Positions 6,702-13,565 of a stretch of DNA of 13,565 bases are shown in pieces. Made by a program: the position numbers and the translations under genes. The notes beneath the pieces are model-generated. The model was not told the origin of the DNA and did not search any database. It saw only the letters and a list, made by a program, of their open reading frames with translations. The DNA lies in assembly GCA_030669775.1 (NCBI GenBank), contig DAOVCZ010000024.1, positions 1 through 13,565 on the forward strand, written 5' to 3'. Numbering within the stretch: position 1 is the stretch's first letter; each line of letters opens with the position of its first letter. Source of the DNA: Chloroflexota bacterium. GTDB taxonomy: Bacteria > Chloroflexota > Anaerolineae > Anaerolineales > UBA4823.

Positions 6702-9700
6702 ATGGACCAAGCGATCGATTCGGAAAGCAAGAGAACCAGAAATCTTCTTATCGTAGGAATTCTGCTCACTATAATCCTTCTAGCGGCAGCTTTTTTACGA
6801 TTCAGAGGTTTATCATGGGGGGAATATCAATATCTTCACCCCGATGAGCGATTTTTGATATGGGTTGGATCGGATATATCTCCAGTGAATAGTCTGGGAG
6901 AGTATTGGGATACGGAGAATTCGAGCTTAAATCCTCATAATCGTGGGCATGGATTTTTCGTATACGGGACTTTACCTCTATATTTAGCACGTTACGCTGT
7001 TGATTTGGTATACGGACAATCCGGATTCAACGAAATGACTAATGTCGGGCGTTTCTTATCAGCCCTCGCTGATCTGTTGACAGTGTTATTCGTGTATCTT
7101 GTGGCGGCGAAGGTTTATAACAAACGGGTCGGTTTGTTAGCGGCAAGCTTTTCTGCATTTGCGGTTTTACAGATCCAGCATTCACACTTCTTCACAGTCG
7201 ATACATTCACGACTTTGTTCGCGATGATGGCTGTCTATTTCGCAGTGCGGGTGGCTTATGATCAGATAGATTTTCCCAACGACAGTGTTAATAGCTTATC
7301 AGGACAGTCATCCATCGTCGAGAATGAAGCGAACATTAAGAAGAATAACTCTGCTTCGATTAAATCTTACCTTTCCAATTTTCTAAGAAATCCTATCTTC
7401 TCATTATCTCTAGGATTTGGTCTCGTGCTAGGTCTGGCAGCTTCGTCAAAGGTCAGCGCCGCGCCACTGGCGATTTTACTACCTGCAGCATTGATTATCC
7501 GTATAGCAGGTGTCAGTGGTCAACCGCGGCGGCAACTTGCACAAAACGCATTAGCTTATTTGATTCTGGCTGGATTTGTGAGCTTGCTTGTTTTTCGCAT
7601 TTTCCAGCCGATGGCCTTTAGCGGTCCGGGATTTTTTGGACTCACACCAAACGAAGCTTGGGTGGCTAATTTGCGAGAATTACAAACGCAAGCTAATGGA
7701 GATGTAGATTTTCCACCCGCACTTCAATGGGCACGGCGCCCTGTATGGTTTGCCTGGGAAAATATGGTCAGGTGGGGCATGGGAGTACCTTTTGGCTTGC
7801 TGGCTTGGGCAGGATTTTTGTGGGTTGGCTGGCGGATGATTAAAGGTGAGTGGCAAAAGCATATATTATTGTGGGGATGGACTGCTTTGATTTTCGTATG
7901 GCAATCTTTGATCTTCAATCCCTCAATGCGCTACCAGCTCCTGATCTATCCCATTCTAGCGATTTTCGCTGCCTGGGCTGTTATTCGTCTCTACAATTGG
8001 GGGAAGAGTAAATCTGTTGATAGTCCTCACCCAACCTCAAGTCATATCAGTGATACTGTTACAAAAACTGGGCAGGATAATTCCAGCTCCAAAAGTTGGG
8101 TACGGATCCTTGCAATCATTATTGGGGGTGGAGTATTACTCGTAACTGCTTTATACGCTTATTCTTTTTCGAATATTTACACCAGGCCGATCACCAGAGT
8201 CGAGGCCTCACGCTGGATTTATCAAAATATCCCCGGTCCGATAAACCTGCCAATTCAATCAAATGATGGGATATTTAACCAGCATATACCATATCCACAC
8301 AACTACATGATCCGTCCGGATCTTCCATACGTGAGTGGATTTACGCCTAAAGACAGCGGTGAACTGGCCGAGATCAACTTGTTCCAGGTCATTAACCCCT
8401 ATACCAACTTTGGCGACAAAGATTTTAAATTGAAGATCTCTGAGATCCCTGGCGGAGTTGGGCAATCCGAATCTGTAACCTTATCCGCTGGTTTTTACCC
8501 TTCTGATAAGGGAACCATCGAGACCCAAACGGCTGTATTAGAACAACCACTTGAATTGGTGGCCAATCAAAAATATTATCTCCACTTAAGCTTACCCCAC
8601 AGTCAAGGACCTGTCAGCCTGAATGGAGATCTGGTTTTCACAATCCAGGGTGACCAAATTCGCAGCGAGTCGGTCGCCCTCTCTGATGCCTTGATCAGTT
8701 CTTCATACACATATCTGGCAAATTTCACTTCACCGAACGATGGTTTTCTGACAGATGTGGAATTAAACATCATCGCCCCAGAAGTGCCTAGCGAACAAAC
8801 TCTCAATTTCAGCATCTCGTCTCAACCAGACGGCAGCGGTTCTCTCGCAGCGGCGAAATTATCCGATAATTTTGAGAGTGATGATGGGTTCCGGTTGTTA
8901 TTGGATGATCCTTTCTATTTGGAAGATGGTCAGGAGTATTTTCTTAAGGTAAGCCTGGAAGATTCCGAAGGTGGCATCATTCTGCGCGGAGCATCTCTCG
9001 CCAACGAAGGAGCCTGGGATGATGGTTTACCAGTTCGCCTCGACGGTTATGATGGATTTGCAGGAATTTATGAGCCAGGTTTAAATTTCGATATGTACGA
9101 AGATGACAATCCCAATAAGCTGTCACGTTTCTATGACATCTTGGATTATACAGAGTACATCCTGATCAGCTCAAGCCGTCAATGGGGTACTTTGCCGCGC
9201 ATACCGGAACGATTCCCCATGACGAGTGAGTATTATCGGCACTTGTTGGGGTGCCCACCAGAAAAGAGTATTGAGTGGTGCTACAATGTCGCCCAGGTTG
9301 GGGATTTCCAAGGTGATCTGGGTTTTGAATTAGTCGAGGTCTTCCAATCCGATCCTTCCATTGGATCGTTAGGTTTGAATGATCAACCATCGGAAGAAGC
9401 CTTTACCGTCTACGATCATCCTAAAGTATTTGTCTTTCGAAAAGGTCCTGATTACGAGTCTGAAAATGTACGTGAAATCTTGGGAGCGGTGGATTTAGCC
9501 AAGGTGGTGCATATCACACCGAAGAGAGCTGGTGAATTACCGAAGGATATGATGCTGCCATTTGATCGTCTGGCAGGTCAACTTGTGGGAGGCACTTGGT
9601 CGCAGCTCTTTAATCTCAATTCATTGCTAAATCGATCACCTGGCCTGGCTGTGGTCGTTTGGTATCTTGCAATTGCTCTGTTAGGTATTATGGCTTACCC

Positions 9701-12089
9701 TATCCTGCGCATCGCACTACCAGGATTGGCTGACCGCGGATACCCATTATCACGCACAGCCGGCATGTTGTTTTTGTCTTATCTGGTATGGCTGGCTGGA
9801 TCTATCAAGATTCCATTCAGCAGACCAACCATCACGCTTATTGTGGTAATTTTGGTGGGCATATCTGGTGTCTTGATCTACTTGCAACGTGCTGACCTCC
9901 GTCGTGAGTGGCATGAACGACGAACCTATTTCCTGGCGATAGAAGGCTTATTCCTGGCATTTTTTATTTTTGATTTACTGATCCGTCTTGGCAATCCCGA
10001 TCTTTGGCATCCCTGGAAGGGGGGAGAAAGGCCAATGGATTTCTCATACCTCAACGCGGTGCTAAGAAGCACATCCTTCCCTCCATATGATCCTTGGTTC
10101 TCAGGTGGATATATCAATTATTACTATTACGGCTTTGTATATGTTGGGGTGCTGGTGAAATGGCTTGGTATCGTACCATCAGTTTCCTATAACCTGATCA
10201 TTCCTACATTATTCAGTATGATCGCTATGGGTGCCTTCTCTATTGGTTGGAATCTGATCAGCATAGGACGATCTGCAGCCCACCGACTGAAATCAATAAT
10301 TAAATCTTTGCCGTTTATCACTGGGCTAGCTGCTGCATTAACAGTCGCTGTTTTAGGGAATCTCGGCACTTTACGCATGATTTATCAGGGTTACCAACGA
10401 CTGGCTGCTCCCGGGGGAAATATCGAGGGCGCGAACATTTTCAGCAGAATAATTTGGGCAGTGCAAGGTGCACTCATGACCTTGACTGGTTCTTCCATGC
10501 CGTATGGAATTGCGGATTGGTACTGGCTCCCAAGCCGCGCGATTCCAGCCCCGAATGATGTGGAGCCAATCACTGAGTTCCCATTTTTTACAGTACTTTA
10601 TGGGGATCCACATGCACACTTATTTGCCCTTCCATTGACCTTACTTGCTCTTGCCTGGACCTTGTCAATTCTATTCGCGAAAGGTTGGAGTACAAACACC
10701 CAAGACACAAGACTCAATTCCATTCTGCGAGTCTCAACAAGCTTATTTATAGGTGGATTAGCGATCGGTGCCTTACGCCCCACAAATACATGGGATTTCC
10801 CAATATATTTGGTCTTTGGCACCTTGGGAATCGGATACGCTGTATGGAAATATAAACAGCCAGAGTTTGAGTCATTGAGGGTATTGAACAGTCTTCCATC
10901 AAGATTTAAAGGGATTGTATTCGCAGTCGGCGCCATGCTGCTCTTAGCTGTCCTGGCATTTCTCCTCTACCAACCATACGCGAATTGGTATGTACAAGGT
11001 TATACAAATATTCAGCTTTGGAAAGGATCACACACCCCATTCTGGTCTTATTTAACCCATTGGGGTGTGTTCCTCTTCGTGATCATTGCCTGGCTAATTT
11101 GGGAGACTCGGGAGTGGATGGCAAACACCCCCATTTCAAAGCTCAGAAAACTATCACCATATCGAGGAAGTCTCTTTGTGGGTGGTATTTTGACATTAAT
11201 CTGGATCATTGCCCTGCAGATCCTGGTTGTATCGATCGCCTGGTTTGTCATTCCTTTGGTAATTTGGGTTTGTATATTAATATTTCGACCAGGGCTCTCA
11301 GATGCTAAGAGGGCAGTCCTGGTCATGATTGCTGCGGGATTATCACTGACTATGATGGTAGAGATAATTGTTCTTGTTGGGGATATTGGGCGAATGAACA
11401 CCGTGTTCAAGTTTTATCTCCAGGTGTGGACATTACTTGCATTGAGTGCGGCAGCTGGTTTCGGCTGGACACTGGCATCAATTTCGAAATGGACTCCTGC
11501 ATGGAGATCTATATGGCAGATTATGGTCATTCTCCTGGTTGCTTCAGCGGCTTTATATCCGTTATTAGGAGGTACAGCGAAAATCAAGGATCGTATGGCT
11601 GAAGATGTGCCTCTCACGCTGGATGGTATGGCTTTCATGGAATACGCGGAATATGATGATCTCGAAACACGCATGGATTTGAGTCAGGATTATCGAGCTA
11701 TTCGCTGGTTACAAGATAACGTTGTCGGTTCTCCGGTGATCATTGAAGGGAACATGGTGGAGTATCATTGGGGAACCCGCAATACAATCTACACCGGTCT
11801 ACCGAACGTGATAGGTTGGAATTGGCACCAGCGTCAACAGCGAGCATTAGCTTCGGAGGAAATAATCCAGGGAAGGATTACAGAGGTTGATGAATTCTAC
11901 CTAACTACCGATTCTGAAGGAGCGAAGGATATCCTGGACAAATATGGTGTGAAATACATCATCGTTGGGCAGCTAGAACGCGTTTTATATCCAGGCTCCG
12001 GTTTACAGAAATTCGATTCAATGGAAGGTGTTTTCTGGCAAGAAGTGTATCGAACTGGGGAGACGGTGATTTACCAGGTCATGGAATGA
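6702..12089 (+). CDS. Giant membrane fusion: GT-C glycosyltransferase module + extracytoplasmic beta-rich region + Chlor_Arch_YYY (DUF2298) module
   Basis: The 1795-residue protein has three parts. (1) Residues 1-490 form a PMT-like GT-C module with about twelve membrane segments; TM1 is at 14-34 and the first outer loop holds HPDERF (46-51), the expected place for the catalytic acid. Hydrophilic cytoplasmic-type inserts occur at 187-230 and 433-465. (2) Residues 490-977 lack membrane segments, are rich in beta-type sequence and appear to contain two related repeats (about 590-655 and 695-770), then a C851/C860 pair that could form a disulfide outside the cell. (3) Residues 980-1795 are a Chlor_Arch_YYY/DUF2298 module: LADRGYPLSR (1009-1018), FPPYDPWFSGGYINYYYYG (1126-1144), EFPFF (1292-1296), GDPHAH (1301-1306), NTWDFP (1362-1367), and a soluble C-terminal tail with NVIGWNWHQRQQR (1702-1714). 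The YYY family has no known biochemical function; GT-C enzymes use polyprenyl-phosphate sugars. No stop or frameshift interrupts the frame and the linkers look natural, so the fusion seems genuine. Another YYY gene begins 23 bases downstream. Confidence 0.85.
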   Translation: MDQAIDSESKRTRNLLIVGILLTIILLAAAFLRFRGLSWGEYQYLHPDERFLIWVGSDISPVNSLGEYWDTENSSLNPHNRGHGFFVYGTLPLYLARYAVDLVYGQSGFNEMTNVGRFLSALADLLTVLFVYLVAAKVYNKRVGLLAASFSAFAVLQIQHSHFFTVDTFTTLFAMMAVYFAVRVAYDQIDFPNDSVNSLSGQSSIVENEANIKKNNSASIKSYLSNFLRNPIFSLSLGFGLVLGLAASSKVSAAPLAILLPAALIIRIAGVSGQPRRQLAQNALAYLILAGFVSLLVFRIFQPMAFSGPGFFGLTPNEAWVANLRELQTQANGDVDFPPALQWARRPVWFAWENMVRWGMGVPFGLLAWAGFLWVGWRMIKGEWQKHILLWGWTALIFVWQSLIFNPSMRYQLLIYPILAIFAAWAVIRLYNWGKSKSVDSPHPTSSHISDTVTKTGQDNSSSKSWVRILAIIIGGGVLLVTALYAYSFSNIYTRPITRVEASRWIYQNIPGPINLPIQSNDGIFNQHIPYPHNYMIRPDLPYVSGFTPKDSGELAEINLFQVINPYTNFGDKDFKLKISEIPGGVGQSESVTLSAGFYPSDKGTIETQTAVLEQPLELVANQKYYLHLSLPHSQGPVSLNGDLVFTIQGDQIRSESVALSDALISSSYTYLANFTSPNDGFLTDVELNIIAPEVPSEQTLNFSISSQPDGSGSLAAAKLSDNFESDDGFRLLLDDPFYLEDGQEYFLKVSLEDSEGGIILRGASLANEGAWDDGLPVRLDGYDGFAGIYEPGLNFDMYEDDNPNKLSRFYDILDYTEYILISSSRQWGTLPRIPERFPMTSEYYRHLLGCPPEKSIEWCYNVAQVGDFQGDLGFELVEVFQSDPSIGSLGLNDQPSEEAFTVYDHPKVFVFRKGPDYESENVREILGAVDLAKVVHITPKRAGELPKDMMLPFDRLAGQLVGGTWSQLFNLNSLLNRSPGLAVVVWYLAIALLGIMAYPILRIALPGLADRGYPLSRTAGMLFLSYLVWLAGSIKIPFSRPTITLIVVILVGISGVLIYLQRADLRREWHERRTYFLAIEGLFLAFFIFDLLIRLGNPDLWHPWKGGERPMDFSYLNAVLRSTSFPPYDPWFSGGYINYYYYGFVYVGVLVKWLGIVPSVSYNLIIPTLFSMIAMGAFSIGWNLISIGRSAAHRLKSIIKSLPFITGLAAALTVAVLGNLGTLRMIYQGYQRLAAPGGNIEGANIFSRIIWAVQGALMTLTGSSMPYGIADWYWLPSRAIPAPNDVEPITEFPFFTVLYGDPHAHLFALPLTLLALAWTLSILFAKGWSTNTQDTRLNSILRVSTSLFIGGLAIGALRPTNTWDFPIYLVFGTLGIGYAVWKYKQPEFESLRVLNSLPSRFKGIVFAVGAMLLLAVLAFLLYQPYANWYVQGYTNIQLWKGSHTPFWSYLTHWGVFLFVIIAWLIWETREWMANTPISKLRKLSPYRGSLFVGGILTLIWIIALQILVVSIAWFVIPLVIWVCILIFRPGLSDAKRAVLVMIAAGLSLTMMVEIIVLVGDIGRMNTVFKFYLQVWTLLALSAAAGFGWTLASISKWTPAWRSIWQIMVILLVASAALYPLLGGTAKIKDRMAEDVPLTLDGMAFMEYAEYDDLETRMDLSQDYRAIRWLQDNVVGSPVIIEGNMVEYHWGTRNTIYTGLPNVIGWNWHQRQQRALASEEIIQGRITEVDEFYLTTDSEGAKDILDKYGVKYIIVGQLERVLYPGSGLQKFDSMEGVFWQEVYRTGETVIYQVME

Positions 12090-12112
12090 AAAACCTATTG
12101 GGAATTTAATCC

Positions 12113-13565
12113 ATGCTCACTTTTATAGTTTGGTATATCTGCATCACTTTGATCGGTTTGGTGTCATTTCCTCTCACTTACCGGTTGTTGCCCGCGCTCG
12201 CTGACCGGGGTTATTCCCTGAGCAGAATTTTTGGATTGCTGGTTTGGGGGTATATATTCTGGATGTTGGCTTCGCTCGGAATTATTAGAAATGATATCGG
12301 TGGCTTGATCCTCGGTCTGACAATATTACTTGGATTGAGTTATTGGGCCTTGCGGGGAATTCCAATTGAAGAAATGCGTAGCTGGTGGCGGGATAATCGC
12401 CGTCTCGTATTTAGTGTTGAGGTATTGTTCCTGGCCGCATTTGGTATCTGGACCATCGTCCGAGCGGCGAATCCCGAGATCCTTGGTACTGAGAAACCAA
12501 TGGAATTAGCGTTTATTAATGCAATTCTTAATTCCCCAGTTTTCCCACCACACGACCCCTGGCTTTCTGGCTACGCAATATCATATTATTACTTTGGTTA
12601 CGTGATGACGGCAATGATTGCCAAACTGACTGCTACTGCTGGCAGTGTAGCTTTCAATATGGCATTGTCACAGACTTTTGCATTAAGTGCCATCGCAGCT
12701 TATGGGATTTTATACTCCTTGCTGTCTCTGCTCAAACCAAAGAGAAATCCGATCCCCAAATTAGATAATTCACAAAATTTATTTTTATCCTTACTTGGCC
12801 CGGTTTTTATTCTCATTGTCAGCAACCTGGAGGGTTTTCTCGAGGTTCTGCACGCCCGTGGTCTTTTTTGGTTTCAGGCGGGGACTGGGCAGCTCAGCTC
12901 AAGATTTTGGGTATGGTTGGATATGAAGGAATTAAGTGTTCCACCTTCCCCGCCACTTTCGTGGATTCCATCCCGTTATCTATGGTGGTGGCGAGCTTCC
13001 CGTGTAGTTCAGGATTACGATTTGGCGGGAACATGGAGAGAGGTGATCGACGAATTCCCATTTTTCTCCTATTTACTTGGGGACCTGCACCCACATGTTT
13101 TGGTCATGCCATTTGCGCTGTTAGCTGTCGGATTGATCCTGAATTTATTTATGGGTGGTGCAAAAGGGAAAATGCGCTGGCTCGGTCTAGAATTAGTAAT
13201 TAATTCAAAAACATTTTGGGCAGGTGCATTGATAATCGGCGGATTAGCTTTTCTTAATATGTGGGATTTCCCCATGTATGTCTTCATGTTCAGCTTGGTA
13301 TATGTGGCTCGGAAATTGATAACAGAACGCCAGGCAGATGAACTGAGTGTGGATCAACCCATTCAAGACTCAGTTAACCAAGTTGAGTTACAAAAAAAAC
13401 CTTCGCTAGTTTCTTTCGCGAAAGATTTCCTAATCATGGCTATTTCACTTGCGCTCTCGGGGGTCCTGCTGTACCTGCCCTTCTATATAGGATTCTCGTC
13501 GCAAGCTGGTGGAATTTTACCGAATTTAGTTTACTCTACCCGAGGGGCACACCTTTGGGTCATGT
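12113..13565 (+). CDS. Chlor_Arch_YYY (DUF2298) integral membrane protein, 3' truncated by window
   Basis: Frame 2 is open from an ATG at 12113 to the last base without a stop, giving 484 residues of an incomplete protein. It is the stand-alone form of the module at the C-terminus of the preceding gene. Shared blocks in the same order are LADRGYSLSR (29-38), FPPHDPWLSG (144-153), SYYYFGYV (157-164, the family's YYYxG signature), IPSR (285-288), EFPFF (314-318), GDLHPH (323-328) and NMWDFP (382-387). It is strongly hydrophobic, with membrane helices from residue 3 onward; the WWWRASRVVQDYD stretch (291-303) precedes EFPFF as usual in the family. Full-length relatives run to roughly 700-900 residues, so at least 200 are missing. 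Function is unknown; an envelope glycosylation role is inferred from the neighbours. An A8 run at 13392-13399 lies in a hydrophilic loop. The ATG follows the fusion's stop by 23 bases with no obvious Shine-Dalgarno, so the two are probably co-transcribed. Confidence 0.88.
   Translation, partial: MLTFIVWYICITLIGLVSFPLTYRLLPALADRGYSLSRIFGLLVWGYIFWMLASLGIIRNDIGGLILGLTILLGLSYWALRGIPIEEMRSWWRDNRRLVFSVEVLFLAAFGIWTIVRAANPEILGTEKPMELAFINAILNSPVFPPHDPWLSGYAISYYYFGYVMTAMIAKLTATAGSVAFNMALSQTFALSAIAAYGILYSLLSLLKPKRNPIPKLDNSQNLFLSLLGPVFILIVSNLEGFLEVLHARGLFWFQAGTGQLSSRFWVWLDMKELSVPPSPPLSWIPSRYLWWWRASRVVQDYDLAGTWREVIDEFPFFSYLLGDLHPHVLVMPFALLAVGLILNLFMGGAKGKMRWLGLELVINSKTFWAGALIIGGLAFLNMWDFPMYVFMFSLVYVARKLITERQADELSVDQPIQDSVNQVELQKKPSLVSFAKDFLIMAISLALSGVLLYLPFYIGFSSQAGGILPNLVYSTRGAHLWVM

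Noticed and set aside
11048..11410. A 120-codon - strand open frame
   Set aside because: It is antisense to the YYY module of the fusion, with composition typical of a reverse shadow of hydrophobic codons.
12105..12110. TTTAAT as a -10 element for the second YYY gene
   Set aside because: It ends only 2 bases before the ATG, so a transcript starting at the normal distance would begin inside the coding region.
12868..13203. A 111-codon + strand open frame
   Set aside because: It overlaps the second YYY gene in another frame; the YYY frame has conserved motifs (GDLHPH, EFPFF) here, and this one has no recognisable features.
1..13565. Defence system, CRISPR array, prophage or insertion sequence
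   Set aside because: No spaced repeats, transposase, integrase, nuclease or phage structural motifs were seen; all genes fit translation or membrane glycan roles.

Overview
The window reads as a stretch of chromosome from a member of the Chloroflexota, most likely the class Anaerolineae. The main reason is a pair of proteins carrying the Chlor_Arch_YYY (DUF2298) signature, a family known mostly from Chloroflexi and Archaea. A TlyA-type methyltransferase end, lepA and several membrane glycosyltransferases fit the same assignment. Base composition is moderate, and every gene I can support lies on the + strand. The taxonomic call is an inference from protein families; there is no rRNA gene in the window.

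Layout. Bases 1-243 hold the 3' end of a tlyA-like rRNA methyltransferase gene. Bases 283-2082 hold lepA (elongation factor 4), complete. A flippase-like membrane protein (2079-3095) overlaps the lepA stop codon, and a GT-B family 4 glycosyltransferase (3099-4250) follows after 3 bases. A 220-base AT-rich gap (4251-4470) comes next, holding a candidate promoter and a 10-base palindrome. The second block contains three large membrane proteins: a GT-C type (PMT/ArnT-like) protein of 730 residues (4471-6663); a 1795-residue protein joining a GT-C module, a large extracytoplasmic beta-rich region and a Chlor_Arch_YYY module (6702-12089); and a second, canonical Chlor_Arch_YYY protein that starts at 12113 and runs off the end of the window.

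How the genes may work together. The GT4 enzyme would add a sugar from a nucleotide donor at the cytoplasmic face. The flippase-like protein would handle a lipid intermediate. The GT-C proteins would use polyprenyl-phosphate sugars at the outer face. The two YYY proteins, of unknown function, probably belong to the same envelope-glycan machinery. Together they resemble a cell-surface glycosylation or glycolipid pathway downstream of two translation-related genes. This is inferred from family membership and gene order; no substrate can be read from the sequence. The most unusual item is the GT-C/beta-domain/YYY fusion and its tandem partner.

I found no tRNA, rRNA, CRISPR array, insertion sequence or clear rho-independent terminator.
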